Part shown: piece after piece, positions 9,865 to 24,435 of the stretch
Numbering within the stretch: the first letter of the stretch is position 1
Layout: each line of letters begins with the position of its first letter
Source of the DNA: Candidatus Nitrosopumilus sp.
GTDB lineage: Archaea; Thermoproteota; Nitrososphaeria; Nitrososphaerales; Nitrosopumilaceae
Assembly (NCBI GenBank): GCA_003331425.1
Contig: QOOS01000003.1
Coordinates: 1-64,000 of the forward strand
Reading direction: 5' to 3'
Length of the DNA stretch: 64,000 nt
Notes under the pieces: model-generated
What the model was told of the DNA's origin: nothing
Seen by the model: only the letters and a program-made list of their open reading frames with translations
Database searches by the model: none
Made by a program: the position numbers and the translations under genes

Positions 9865-10716
9865 TTAATCATTCAAAGTACATTTCAAAAGAACATAATC
9901 AATAATTTTTTCTTCAGATGCCTTTTTCATTTTTAGTAGTGATTTGTAAAGAATTTTCTCCATATAGCCAGGATATTGTTTGAGAATTTTCTCACTCAAT
10001 AATTTTCTATTTTCAACATAATAGTCTGCTAATGGATCATAAACATGGTTTCCAATCAAAGTTTCATCAATTATTTTAAATCCATTTGAAGAAATTAAAT
10101 CTCTCAGATAATCTAGACCATAGTGTTCAGATGACCAAGTAAATTTTAACAAACCCAATCTACCTAAAGAGGAATTCTTCAAAGTAATGGGTACAGCCAT
10201 AACTAAAAATCCAGATTTCATTAACACTCGTTTAGATTCAGAAATGAAATTATCCAAAGGTTTGAAATGTTGTGCAGATTCTAAAGCCAAGACACGGTCT
10301 ACAGAATTATCTGCAAAAGGTAATTTTGTAGAAGTTGAATTTAGAAACTCAATATTTTTTTCATGTTTTAAAAAACTTAATTGTTTGAAATTAATATTGA
10401 CATCATATAGATTCAGAGTAGGATAAGAATCTCGCCATAATTTTGAGGGTGCAGATAATCCACTACCAACGTCAAGTACATTTTTTGCAGTAGATAATTC
10501 AGATAAATTTCCAAAAACATTACACAAGTTTTCTTGAGCAGAAATTGGATCAGAATGCTCTTTAGACCAATAACCAAAATTTAGCATGCTCCCACCCGTA
10601 GCAATTTGCATTACAGGGGACAAAGTATTGTAAAGATTGACAACATCTTTTTCATTTTTACGAAAGGTCCACAGAAACACATCAATTGGATTAATAGGTA
10701 TCAAAAATAATTCCAT
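9865..10716 (-). CDS. SAM-dependent methyltransferase
   Basis: 'NVLDVGSGLSAPSKLW', 'LPFADNSVDRVLALESAQHF'. Confidence 0.88.
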   Translation of the reverse strand: MELFLIPINPIDVFLWTFRKNEKDVVNLYNTLSPVMQIATGGSMLNFGYWSKEHSDPISAQENLCNVFGNLSELSTAKNVLDVGSGLSAPSKLWRDSYPTLNLYDVNINFKQLSFLKHEKNIEFLNSTSTKLPFADNSVDRVLALESAQHFKPLDNFISESKRVLMKSGFLVMAVPITLKNSSLGRLGLLKFTWSSEHYGLDYLRDLISSNGFKIIDETLIGNHVYDPLADYYVENRKLLSEKILKQYPGYMEKILYKSLLKMKKASEEKIIDYVLLKCTLND

Positions 10717-10814
10717 ATTGAATTAAAATTGGTACTATTAATGCCTAATCGAATTTAAAAAAATAAAATAATCAAAGATTAACCTATTTTACTAGGCAAT
10801 TAAAATAAAAAATA

Positions 10815-11294
10815 GTGAACGATTCAGATAATCATTATACATCAAAAATTATTCTTGCAAAATGGAAAGATAGGTTTTTTGCATGGATAATTGATTTTGT
10901 CATCATTTCATTAATTTCAACAGCAATAGTCTTTGTTTCTTTTGTATCTTTGTCTTATAATTTTGAGAATTTCATTACAGATAATGGAATGTATGTTCCA
11001 ACAAGTGCAATATTTTTTTTATATTGGATTATTTTAGAATATAAAACAGGTCAAACAATTGGGAAAAAAATGTTTAATCTAAAAATTACTAACAGTCAAG
11101 GAGAAAAACCAAGTTTGATAGGAGTGATTTTGAGTAGTTTTGGAAAATCATTCATACTTCCATTAGATATGATCTTAGGATTAATTATTACAAATGAAAA
11201 ACGTCAAAGAATATTCAACAAATTAGGAGATACAGTAATCATAAAAATCAAAGAATCAGAAAACGATTCAAATATTAAATTCCTTAAAGACTAA
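10815..11294 (+). CDS. RDD family membrane protein (GTG start)
   Basis: 'RFFAWIIDFVIISL', 'TIGKKMFNLKI', RDD-type topology. Confidence 0.85.
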   Translation: MNDSDNHYTSKIILAKWKDRFFAWIIDFVIISLISTAIVFVSFVSLSYNFENFITDNGMYVPTSAIFFLYWIILEYKTGQTIGKKMFNLKITNSQGEKPSLIGVILSSFGKSFILPLDMILGLIITNEKRQRIFNKLGDTVIIKIKESENDSNIKFLKD

Positions 11295-11298
11295 ATTC

Positions 11299-11424
11299 CA
11301 AATCAACAATGCATAGCTTACGCTATGTGTGATTTAAAATGAAATCAACAATGCATAGCTTACGCTATGTGTGATTTAAAATGAAATCAACAATGCATAG
11401 CTTACGCTATGTGTGATTTAAAAT
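11299..11424. repeat. three tandem 42-bp repeats (gaaatcaacaatgcatagcttacgctatgtgtgatttaaaat) plus a partial fourth unit
   Basis: copies at about 11299-11340, 11341-11382 and 11383-11424, essentially identical, followed by 'gaaatca'. Confidence 0.97.
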
Positions 11425-11499
11425 GAAATCATCGTACAAGTCGTGTATATGTTCCACTTGATGATATGAATATGATCATCGCGCATAGTCTCTATGTAA

Positions 11500-14540
<3,041 letters not shown>

Positions 14541-14610
14541 CAAGCCACCGGTAAATGGCCCACTACATCCTTCATACATCACTTTCGTGATGCATTGCAT
14601 CGATGATTCA

Positions 14611-14625
14611 ATGTGAAGATTATGT
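14611..14625 (-). other. 3' half of the 16S processing stem
   Basis: atgtgaagattatgt, perfect reverse complement of 16191-16205. Confidence 0.85.
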
Positions 14626-14648
14626 ACACCCGTACACTTTCCATGTCT

Positions 14649-16120
<1,472 letters not shown>

Positions 16121-16190
16121 CTGAATTTTTTTCTTTTTGGTCTTGATTATTGAAGTACATTTGTACTTGTAAATTGGAATTGACGGATGC

Positions 16191-16205
16191 ACATAATCTT
16201 CACAT
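16191..16205 (-). other. 5' half of the 16S processing stem
   Basis: acataatcttcacat, perfect reverse complement of 14611-14625. Confidence 0.85.
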
Positions 16206-16347
16206 CTCAGAAATGATCTTTCAATCAAATCCTCATTTTTGTATGCGTAAATGGAGGCCCATGAATCACAAAATGGCATATTGCCATACTTCAACACGAG
16301 CGCCGCCTATTGCTTTACGTATGCAGAAGCCGAAGATGACAGAATCC

Positions 16348-16354
16348 ATATAAA
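16348..16354 (-). promoter_or_regulatory. putative TATA box of the rRNA operon
   Basis: minus strand reads TTTATAT, about 230 nt upstream of the 16S 5' end and outside the processing stem. Confidence 0.55.
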
Positions 16355-16490
16355 CCATGCGTGAAATTATACCAGATCGCTTCAAAAATTGTAAAATTTA
16401 CAACAAAAAAATACAAAATCTAGGCTCAAAGAACAAAGATTACGAATTACTAGATAGAAAGCCAATGTTGATTAAAATGCTAGAAGAAGT

Positions 16491-17795
16491 TTGGATAGTG
16501 TGGTATTGGATCAGATAAAAAATTACAAAAAGAAAACACCGACTTCTGCAAAATTATTTTCAAAATCATCAAAACTTCACATCAATGGAGTTTCACACAA
16601 TATTCGATATTTCGATCCATATCCATTTGTAGTAAAATCATCATTAGGAAAAAATTTGATAGATGTTGACAATAACAAGTATACAGATTATTGGATGGGG
16701 CATTGGTCTTTAATTTTAGGACATGGTCAAAAAAATGTAAAGGACTCAATAAAAAAACAAATCGAAAAAAGTTGGATGTATGGAACAGTTAATGAACAGA
16801 CAATAAAATTATCAGAATTAATTTCAAAAGCTGTTCCAGTTGCAGAAAAAATTCGTTATGTTACATCAGGAACTGAAGCTACAATGTATGCAGTTAGATT
16901 AGCACGTTCAGTAACAGGTAAAAAAATTATTGCAAAAATAGATGGAGGATGGCACGGATATACATCAGATTTACTAAAAAGTGTGAATTGGCCATTTAAG
17001 GAATCAGAAAGCAGTGGAGTAGTTAATGATGAAAAAATTGTTTCAATACCTTACAATGATTTAGAAAATTCATTAAAAATATTAAAAAAATATTCTAAAA
17101 ATCTGGCAGGAGTAATAATTGAACCAGTTTTAGGTGGAGGCGGATGCATTCCTGCAACAAAAGAATATCTAAAAGGAATTCAAGAATTTGTTCATAAAAA
17201 TAAATCATTGTTTATTTTAGATGAAATTGTTACAGGTTTTAGATTTAGATATGGATGCTTGTATCCTACAATGAAATTAGATCCAGATATTGTAACATTA
17301 GGAAAAATAGCTGGTGGAGGATTGGCCATAGGAATAATGTGCGGTAAAAAAGAAATAATGAATTATGCAGATACAACAGGAAAGAAAAAATCAGAACGCG
17401 CATACATTGGAGGAGGCACGTTTTCAGCTAATCCAGTATCAATGGTATCAGGGTATACCACACTAAATTATTTGAAAACAAAAAAAGAAACATATGATAA
17501 AATTAATTCATTGGGAGATTACGCTAGAAAAGAATTAAAAAAAGTGTTTGATGGAAGAGTTGAAGTTTCAGGAAAAGGTTCCCTATTCATGACACATTTT
17601 CTTAAAAATGGGGTTACAAAGATTGAAAATTCTGTAGACGTTGCAAAATGTGATTCACAAATGCTACAAAAATATCATTTTAAAATGATTTCTGAAGATG
17701 GAATATTTTTCCTACCAGGCAAATTAGGTGCAATATCAAACAGTCATTCAAAACAAGACATCAAAAATATAATTAAAGCGTCAGAAAATTTCTAA
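16491..17795 (+). CDS. class III aminotransferase, glutamate-1-semialdehyde aminomutase-like
   Basis: '[17 protein letters not shown]', '[18 protein letters not shown]', '[12 protein letters not shown]', 'TLGKIAGGG' PLP-lysine motif. Confidence 0.9.
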   Translation: MDSVVLDQIKNYKKKTPTSAKLFSKSSKLHINGVSHNIRYFDPYPFVVKSSLGKNLIDVDNNKYTDYWMGHWSLILGHGQKNVKDSIKKQIEKSWMYGTVNEQTIKLSELISKAVPVAEKIRYVTSGTEATMYAVRLARSVTGKKIIAKIDGGWHGYTSDLLKSVNWPFKESESSGVVNDEKIVSIPYNDLENSLKILKKYSKNLAGVIIEPVLGGGGCIPATKEYLKGIQEFVHKNKSLFILDEIVTGFRFRYGCLYPTMKLDPDIVTLGKIAGGGLAIGIMCGKKEIMNYADTTGKKKSERAYIGGGTFSANPVSMVSGYTTLNYLKTKKETYDKINSLGDYARKELKKVFDGRVEVSGKGSLFMTHFLKNGVTKIENSVDVAKCDSQMLQKYHFKMISEDGIFFLPGKLGAISNSHSKQDIKNIIKASENF

Positions 17796-17805
17796 AATTT
17801 AAAAA

Positions 17806-18159
17806 TTAATCATTAAAATTATTTTTCCAAGACATTAATTGATTAAAAATATTCAAAAAATCTTCAGATTTTGTAGTAATATGGATATGAGCAAAAATAT
17901 TTTCAAATTGTCCTTCAAAAATCATGGTACATTCATTTTTAAAAAAAGGTACAGACACACCAATTTTTTTAAGATTTGTGATAAGAAAAGTTTCAATTAA
18001 AATAGTTTCAGAATTAACAACAATTTTTTTTGAATTACTGTTTTTATTGATGCACTCATCAAATTTTTTCTGTAACGGCTCATCCCACAAAGGAGAATCT
18101 TTAGGCCAATGATGAATAAACACTTTTTCAGCTAAATACGAAATTTGAGCTTCAGACAT
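17806..18159 (-). CDS. hypothetical protein
   Basis: ORF with typical codon usage. Confidence 0.6.
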   Translation of the reverse strand: MSEAQISYLAEKVFIHHWPKDSPLWDEPLQKKFDECINKNSNSKKIVVNSETILIETFLITNLKKIGVSVPFFKNECTMIFEGQFENIFAHIHITTKSEDFLNIFNQLMSWKNNFND

Positions 18160-18351
18160 GATTAAAATAATTTTTAAATCAAATTAAGGGTTTATTGTCA
18201 ACTTTGTTAAAGATACTCAGGCGTAATTCCTGTTTTTACGGTAATTTACAGGAAATATTTCTGATTTTAAAAAAGGGTTGTTCTTAATCCGTTACGGACT
18301 CTACGGCGGAGTGTCTTTTTTATTTTAAAACTTCTTTGATTAAGTAATAAG

Positions 18352-18534
18352 ATGAATTGTACCTATTGCAAAAAAGAAATTGAATTGAATCAAAAAGTCA
18401 CAATTAGAAATGATCATGTGTATCATGAGTGCTGTGCAATAACGTATGATAAAGGTGAAACTGATGATGGTTACCAGAACCTATGCAATATTGGAATTTG
18501 TAATCCTAATGACACTTTCACACCATCAAATTAG
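18352..18534 (+). CDS. small zinc-ribbon protein
   Basis: 'MNCTYCKKEIELNQKVTIRNDHVYHECC' CxxC...HxxC pattern. Confidence 0.65.
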   Translation: MNCTYCKKEIELNQKVTIRNDHVYHECCAITYDKGETDDGYQNLCNIGICNPNDTFTPSN

Positions 18535-18536
18535 AA

Positions 18537-18713
18537 ATGAGTACATTAGGAAAAGCTGTAGCAGTAGTAGTTCTTGTGTTTGGAGCTTGGTTTACAGTTG
18601 TTGGCATTATAATGCCTGAAGAAAGATTTGATTATGTTAGGATTGCAGCTGTTGTTTTGATAGGTTTTGGTATTGCTATTGCATTGTTAGATAGAAAATT
18701 CAACAGAAAATAA
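18537..18713 (+). CDS. 58-aa membrane protein (absent from ORF track)
   Basis: MSTLGKAVAVVVLVFGAWFTVVGIIMPEERFDYVRIAAVVLIGFGIAIALLDRKFNRK; two TM segments, directly after 18534. Confidence 0.6.
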   Translation: MSTLGKAVAVVVLVFGAWFTVVGIIMPEERFDYVRIAAVVLIGFGIAIALLDRKFNRK

Positions 18714-18731
18714 TCTTACAATAACTAACCA

Positions 18732-18890
18732 ATGTTTGAAATACTAGTTATTGTAATAGATAGTATGTGTGGAGACCCAATATCAGATCTGCTATACTTG
18801 GCAATTCCAACTGCATTATTGGGTGTTGGAGCTTTCTTCTTTGTAATGGGAAAAGATAACCGGAAAAAGGTAGAAGAAATTTTTAGATAA
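18732..18890 (+). CDS. 52-aa single-TM protein (absent from ORF track)
   Basis: MFEILVIVIDSMCGDPISDLLYLAIPTALLGVGAFFFVMGKDNRKKVEEIFR. Confidence 0.55.
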   Translation: MFEILVIVIDSMCGDPISDLLYLAIPTALLGVGAFFFVMGKDNRKKVEEIFR

Positions 18891-19004
18891 AGAAAATTAT
18901 TCTTGATTTTCATGCCTGAGAATATTTAACAGACGGTTCGGCAGATTAAGGGTATCTTTGATAGATTTGTTCAGATTTTTATAAAATGATTATACTGATT
19001 AATC

Positions 19005-19124
19005 ATGGATAAGAAAAAAGAAGAAAAAGAGGCATATGCAACAGATGATCCAACAGATGCATCTGCAGAAAAACAAGAAGAAATGGCCAAAGAGGCAATT
19101 AAAAAATTCAAGTCATTGAATTAA
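19005..19124 (+). CDS. 39-aa charged small protein
   Basis: MDKKKEEKEAYATDDPTDASAEKQEEMAKEAIKKFKSLN, ATG to TAA. Confidence 0.45.
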   Translation: MDKKKEEKEAYATDDPTDASAEKQEEMAKEAIKKFKSLN

Positions 19125-19161
19125 AGTAAACTTTCATTAGCAATCAAAATCTGATGAAATT

Positions 19162-19983
19162 ATGGGATTATTTGGATCAAAAAAGAATCCAGAGGATTTG
19201 AAACATGATGCCATGTCAATGATGGAGAAAAATCAACCAAAAGCAGCTATTTCATTATTTAATAAAATTCTAAAACAAAATGAATCTGATGAAGAGGTAT
19301 TACTAAACAAGGGATTAGCGTTAAATCAAATCAAAAAGTATAGTGATGCAATCACCTGTTTTGATAAACTAATAGAAATTGATCCAAAAAATGCACAGGC
19401 TCTAAACAACAGAGGAATTTCAATGGCAGAAAATGGCAATATTCAAGAGGCATCAGAATGTTATGATAAAGCAATTGAAGCTGATCCAAGATATGCAGCA
19501 TCTTACTTTAACAAAGGAGTTCTCTTAGACAAACTCCAAGAGCACGAAGATGCACTAACTGCATTAGAAAAAGCAATTTCAGTAGATTCAAGAAAGCCAA
19601 ATGCCATGGTGTACAAAGGAATTGTTTTAGGAAAATTGAAAAGGCATGAAGAAGCACTAAATTGTTTTCAAAATATTTGCAAAAAATATCCCAATAATCA
19701 AGATGCATTTTTTCAAAAAGGAGTACAACTTGCAGAATTGGGAAGACATGAAAAAGCAATTGCGGTTTTTGATGAAATTCTAAAAAAGTACAAAGATAAT
19801 GTAAATGTAATTTATGCTAAATCTAGAAGTTGTGCAGCATTGGATAAAATTCCAGAGTCAATCGAATTGTTGAAACAAGCAATTACAAAAAACCCAAAAA
19901 TAATACGTAATTGGGCAAAAGATGAACCGATTTTTACAAAATTACACAACAATGATAAATTTAGATCACTAGTAAAGTTATAG
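19162..19983 (+). CDS. TPR repeat protein
   Basis: successive TPR motifs 'ALNNRGISMAENGNIQEASECYDKAIEADP'. Confidence 0.88.
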   Translation: MGLFGSKKNPEDLKHDAMSMMEKNQPKAAISLFNKILKQNESDEEVLLNKGLALNQIKKYSDAITCFDKLIEIDPKNAQALNNRGISMAENGNIQEASECYDKAIEADPRYAASYFNKGVLLDKLQEHEDALTALEKAISVDSRKPNAMVYKGIVLGKLKRHEEALNCFQNICKKYPNNQDAFFQKGVQLAELGRHEKAIAVFDEILKKYKDNVNVIYAKSRSCAALDKIPESIELLKQAITKNPKIIRNWAKDEPIFTKLHNNDKFRSLVKL

Positions 19984-20706
19984 AACTTTTTTTCTTACAG
20001 AATCAATTCTAATTATTCCTACTTTCTTTTTTGGTCCAATTAAGCGAGCCTCATAAATTGGAACATAAACTTCACTTATTTCTCGCAATACAAATTCTTC
20101 TTCAAGCTTTCTTACTTCATCAACTAAAGGTTTTTTTAAAAAAGATTGTAATTTTTTGATTGCATCATCATGAGTTAGTTCAGAATTTTTTACATTTGAA
20201 GGATTTTTTTCTAGTAAACGATTAGGATAATTTTCTGTTGTTTTAGAATTTAGTTTAAATGGAAATTTTATTTCACGACCATGATGATCAAAAGTTAATT
20301 CATCCTCATTTTCAACAAAAACATGTTCTTCTAATTTTAGATCAACCTTATTTTTAGCACGTTTTCCCACAATTGCCTTTTTAAAATTGGACTTGGTTCT
20401 AACTGGAAAAACACCATCACCTAAAATAACTTCAGATACATTTGATGAGACGGAAATAGAATGAGTTGCTTTTCGAAAATAGTTTGCCATGTATTTACCA
20501 GATACAATTAAGATGCATTCATAGTATAATTTCACAGAATGAATGTGGATATCAGCTCTTTTTGGACGTGAAAATACGGATTTGAATAATCCAGTTTTTT
20601 TATCATCAATAATTTCTAAGGCCTCAGATTCCTCAAGTTTTTTCCGTAAAACTACTGTTTTATGTTCATGTGTTTTTTTCAAAACTATAAAAAACATGAA
20701 AGTCAT
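19978..20706 (-). CDS. hypothetical protein (start moved downstream from 20859)
   Basis: the first 51 codons of the tracked ORF are antisense to the cupin ORF; internal ATG at 20706 is a more plausible start. Confidence 0.6.
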   Translation of the reverse strand: MTFMFFIVLKKTHEHKTVVLRKKLEESEALEIIDDKKTGLFKSVFSRPKRADIHIHSVKLYYECILIVSGKYMANYFRKATHSISVSSNVSEVILGDGVFPVRTKSNFKKAIVGKRAKNKVDLKLEEHVFVENEDELTFDHHGREIKFPFKLNSKTTENYPNRLLEKNPSNVKNSELTHDDAIKKLQSFLKKPLVDEVRKLEEEFVLREISEVYVPIYEARLIGPKKKVGIIRIDSVRKKVL

Positions 20707-20785
20707 CGTATTAAACCAATTCTGATTTAAAAAAAATAATAGTACATATAGAAAAATTCCAAACAAAGAAAAAGAAGTATTTTTT

Positions 20786-21253
20786 ATGAAAAATATAATG
20801 AATAAATCAAACATTAAAGGAAAAAATGATAGAAGAGATGTTAATTCTGAATGGTTCACAGGAAAAACATGGATGAAAGTGCTTTCAGAGAAAATTAAAT
20901 CAGAGGATCAAGATATCTATCATGTTCATTTTGAAAAAGGCTCAAGAACTAAACTTCATTTTCACAATGGAAATCAAGTACTAATGGCAGTAAAAGGAAA
21001 AGGAAGTTTAGAAATTTTTAAAAAATATGGAACAAAAAAATCAGATTTTAAAATAAAAAAAACTGAAAGAATTAGCCTTAATGAAGGGGACATAGTTCAC
21101 ATTCCAGCTAAAACTCTTCATACTCATGGTTCAGTTGATAAAAATAAAGAATTTTCACACATAGCCATTAACATATTACCAAAAAAGAATTCAATTTACA
21201 AAACAATTTGGTATGAATCAGATTTCAAAAATAAAGTAACAAAAATAATTTAA
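20786..21253 (+). CDS. cupin-domain protein
   Basis: 'HVHFEKGSRTKLHFHNGNQVLMAVKGKGSLEI...GDIVHIPAKTLHTHG'. Confidence 0.82.
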   Translation: MKNIMNKSNIKGKNDRRDVNSEWFTGKTWMKVLSEKIKSEDQDIYHVHFEKGSRTKLHFHNGNQVLMAVKGKGSLEIFKKYGTKKSDFKIKKTERISLNEGDIVHIPAKTLHTHGSVDKNKEFSHIAINILPKKNSIYKTIWYESDFKNKVTKII

Positions 21254-21257
21254 AACA

Positions 21258-21620
21258 ATGTCCATTAAAGAGGATTCAAAAATTAGTTTCATTAATGGCA
21301 GTGAAAATGTAAAAATTAAACAATATTTTGATCCAAAAAATACATCAAACGGAATTAATTACAGCCTTGCACAATTCTCATTAGAGATAGGAGAAAAAAC
21401 TAAACTTCATAAAATCAAATCATCAGAAATATACTATATTTTAGAGGGCAATGGCAAATTAAAAATTAACAATGAAAAATTTGAATTAAAAAAGAATGAT
21501 TCAGCTTATGTTCCTCCAAATTCAGAACAATTTTTAGAAAATATTGGATCAGAAAAATTACGTTTTTTATGTATTGTAGAACCAGCTTGGAAGCCAGAAG
21601 ATGACAAATTATTAGAATAA
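21258..21620 (+). CDS. cupin-domain protein
   Basis: 'EIYYILEGNGKLKINNEKFELKKNDSAYVPPNSEQFLEN'. Confidence 0.85.
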   Translation: MSIKEDSKISFINGSENVKIKQYFDPKNTSNGINYSLAQFSLEIGEKTKLHKIKSSEIYYILEGNGKLKINNEKFELKKNDSAYVPPNSEQFLENIGSEKLRFLCIVEPAWKPEDDKLLE

Positions 21621-21671
21621 AATATCAAAATACTAACAATGATTTTTAAAATATAAGGTATTAGAGAAATT

Positions 21672-22340
21672 ATGAATCGAAGAGAAGCATTACTAACATT
21701 AAATGTTAATCAGAATTCATCACAAGAAGAAATTAAGGCATCATATAGAAAAATGGCACTAGAGTTACATCCAGATAAAAATAAAGAAAAAAATGAAGAT
21801 ACTGAATTTAAAAAAATTACAGAAGCATATAATTTTCTAAAAAAGAATGAAAAAAACGATACAATATACCACGAAGCAAAACAAAATTCAGGAAATCAAC
21901 GAATTAGACCAAAACCCCAATGGGGAGCACCAGAAGATGGAGGAATACCAGAACAAGATTGGGGCAAATATACCAGAGAATTTGAAGAAGGTGATCCAAC
22001 TTTTTGGAAAGAATATGAAAAAAAATTCTGGGAAGATTACAATGCCAGAGTAAGAGCAGATGGTAAAAATGGAGAATATGAAAAAGCTAGAGAACCCAAT
22101 AAACAACCAGATCTTCAAGTAAGTGTGGACAAATCATTGTGTATTGGTTGTTGTAGTTGTGAAATTATTGCACCTGAAGTCTTTGAAATTGATAAAAATA
22201 CTCAAACAAATCCAAAATCAAAAGTAATTAATCGAAAAGGAGCAGGAGTTAATAAAATAATGAATGCAGCTGAAACATGTCCAACAAAAGCAATCAATGT
22301 AGAAAATATTATTACAAAAGAAAAATTATTCCCGTATTAA
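21672..22340 (+). CDS. J-domain protein fused to a C-terminal ferredoxin domain
   Basis: 'YRKMALELHPDKNK' with HPD motif; 'CIGCCSCEIIAPEVFEI...AAETCPTKAINV' Fe-S motif. Confidence 0.85.
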   Translation: MNRREALLTLNVNQNSSQEEIKASYRKMALELHPDKNKEKNEDTEFKKITEAYNFLKKNEKNDTIYHEAKQNSGNQRIRPKPQWGAPEDGGIPEQDWGKYTREFEEGDPTFWKEYEKKFWEDYNARVRADGKNGEYEKAREPNKQPDLQVSVDKSLCIGCCSCEIIAPEVFEIDKNTQTNPKSKVINRKGAGVNKIMNAAETCPTKAINVENIITKEKLFPY

Positions 22341-22753
22341 ATTTTTAATAAATTAAAATATTTTTCAATTTCAGAATCAGATAATTTTATTGAAGAATTA
22401 AACATACTATGAATAGGCCCACCAGAGTCAGATGAATTCCTAGGAACTAAATGTACATGAGTGTGAGGAATTTCTTGTCCAGCCTCTTTTCCATTATGTA
22501 TTGCAATTAAAGTTGAACCTGTGATTGAATCAACTTTAGACATCATAAAATGAACTAGAGAAAATAAATCAGTGTTTTCTGCAGGAGTCATATCTTGAAT
22601 TTTTTCACAATGATTTTTTGGGATTACTAAAACATGTCCTTTAGTAAGTGGGAAAGAATCTAGAAAGCAAATTGAATTGGTAGTTTCATGAAGAATTTTG
22701 GCAGGAATTTCTTTAGATATAATTTTACAAAAGATACAATCCATAATCATCAA
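22337..22753 (-). CDS. HIT family hydrolase
   Basis: 'CIFCKIISKEIPAKIL', 'GQEIPHTHVHLVPR' His triad. Confidence 0.93.
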   Translation of the reverse strand: MMIMDCIFCKIISKEIPAKILHETTNSICFLDSFPLTKGHVLVIPKNHCEKIQDMTPAENTDLFSLVHFMMSKVDSITGSTLIAIHNGKEAGQEIPHTHVHLVPRNSSDSGGPIHSMFNSSIKLSDSEIEKYFNLLKI

Positions 22754-22781
22754 ATAAATTTTTAAAATATCAAAGTATCTA

Positions 22782-23087
22782 TCAAGGAGTAACTACAGTA
22801 GCCCAAGCCAAATCCTTACCAAATTTTATTGTCACTTTATCGCCTGCATCCAATTCACAATTTTCTATAATTTTAGGTACGTTATCATCAGTTTCAACAT
22901 AACAAGTACCATTATCATTACTCAAAATAACAACATCTTCAAAAACATCTTCTCGAATTAAATGCCAAAAAGGAAAAACCATCGTAGATAAAACAATTCC
23001 TGCAACCAAAAAGGCACCACCAAAAACTAAACCTTGTTGTTGACTGGAACTTAATTTCATTTTACCAAGTGCCGCCGTCCCCACCAT
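22782..23087 (-). CDS. membrane-anchored hypothetical protein
   Basis: ORF with one strong TM segment. Confidence 0.6.
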   Translation of the reverse strand: MVGTAALGKMKLSSSQQQGLVFGGAFLVAGIVLSTMVFPFWHLIREDVFEDVVILSNDNGTCYVETDDNVPKIIENCELDAGDKVTIKFGKDLAWATVVTP

Positions 23088-23229
23088 TCATATCCATTTT
23101 TTTGGCAGGTACGTTTCCATGTGCTTTTTTCATGTGTTTTTTTAATCTCTCTGGATCATGAAGTTCGGTTCCACAAACATCGCATTTTGTTTTAGTCTCA
23201 TTTGACTTTTTACGATTGAACAAGCCCAT
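23062..23229 (-). CDS. 55-aa C2H2 zinc-finger protein (absent from ORF track)
   Basis: MGLFNRKKSNETKTKCDVCGTELHDPERLKKHMKKAHGNVPAKKMDMNGGDGGTW; CxxC-x12-HxxxxH; overlaps the start of the 23087 gene. Confidence 0.75.
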   Translation of the reverse strand: MGLFNRKKSNETKTKCDVCGTELHDPERLKKHMKKAHGNVPAKKMDMNGGDGGTW

Positions 23230-23284
23230 ATTATCTCAATGATGAAGAAATACATTATAAAGGATACTGAATTTTTGTCAATTC

Positions 23285-24424
23285 ATGTCAGTAAAAAATA
23301 TCACAGTATTAGGTTCAGGGGTAATGGGCCATGGAATTGCTCAAGTTTCAGCAACAGCAGGATATAATGTTGTTTTGCGAGATATCAAACAAGAATTTTT
23401 AGATAAAGCAATGGAGAAAATAAAATGGAGTTTAGATAAACTTGTTTCAAAAGAAAAAATTTCAAAAGATGAAGGGGATTCAATTTTTGCAAGAATTACC
23501 CCAATTGTGGATTTGAACGAGGCAGTAAAAAATGCAGAGTTAGTGATAGAAGTAGTTCCAGAAATTATGGATTTAAAAAAATCAGTTTATGCAGAATTAG
23601 ATAAAGCAGCAGGACCTGAAGTAATTTTTGCATCAAACACCAGTACTTTACCAATTACTGAAATTGCTAATACAACATCACGTCCTGAAAAATTTATTGG
23701 CATACATTTTTTCAATCCACCACAATTAATGAAACTAGTAGAGGTAATTCCTGGAGAAAAAACAGGACAAGAGATAACAGAACTAACTCAAGAATTTGTT
23801 AAATCAGTTAACAAACAAGCAGTACTATGTAGAAAAGATGTTCCAGGATTCATTATTAACAGATTATTCATTCCAATGGTGCATGAAGCATGTTTTGCAC
23901 AAGATAGAACAAATGCAACACTAGAAGAAATAGATTCTGCAGTAAAATTCAAGTTAGGATTTCCAATGGGAATTTTTGAATTAGCTGATTTTACCGGAAT
24001 GGATGTAATTCATAAAGCAACTACAGAAATGCATTTACGAGATAAAAAAGTAATCAACCCACACCCAACAGTAGAAAAAATGTTTGATGAAAAGAAACTA
24101 GGACAAAAATCAGGTGAAGGCTATTACAAATATTCAGATGACAAGTATGAAAGAGTTACACTGTCTGAAGAATTAGCACAAAAATTCAATCCAATTCAAT
24201 TAGTTGCAAATATTCTAAATAATGCAGCTTGGTTAATCACTAATGGTGCAAGTGATATTGAAGAAATTGAAAAAGCAGCACAATTAGGATTAGGATTAAA
24301 AAAACCTCTTTTTGAAACAGCAAAAGAAATTGGAATTAAAAATATTGTTGATGAGTTAAACAAACTAGCAGAAAAACATGGAGAATTTTACAAACCAGAC
24401 CCACTTCTCATATCAATGCAATAG
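23285..24424 (+). CDS. 3-hydroxyacyl-CoA dehydrogenase
   Basis: 'VLGSGVMGHGIAQVSATAGYNVVLRD', 'GIHFFNPPQLMKLVEVI', 'DVPGFIINRLF'. Confidence 0.93.
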   Translation: MSVKNITVLGSGVMGHGIAQVSATAGYNVVLRDIKQEFLDKAMEKIKWSLDKLVSKEKISKDEGDSIFARITPIVDLNEAVKNAELVIEVVPEIMDLKKSVYAELDKAAGPEVIFASNTSTLPITEIANTTSRPEKFIGIHFFNPPQLMKLVEVIPGEKTGQEITELTQEFVKSVNKQAVLCRKDVPGFIINRLFIPMVHEACFAQDRTNATLEEIDSAVKFKLGFPMGIFELADFTGMDVIHKATTEMHLRDKKVINPHPTVEKMFDEKKLGQKSGEGYYKYSDDKYERVTLSEELAQKFNPIQLVANILNNAAWLITNGASDIEEIEKAAQLGLGLKKPLFETAKEIGIKNIVDELNKLAEKHGEFYKPDPLLISMQ

Positions 24425-24435
24425 GAATTAGTGAT

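Noticed and set aside
11299-11424. Possible CRISPR array
   Set aside because: Units are contiguous with no spacers; no cas genes nearby
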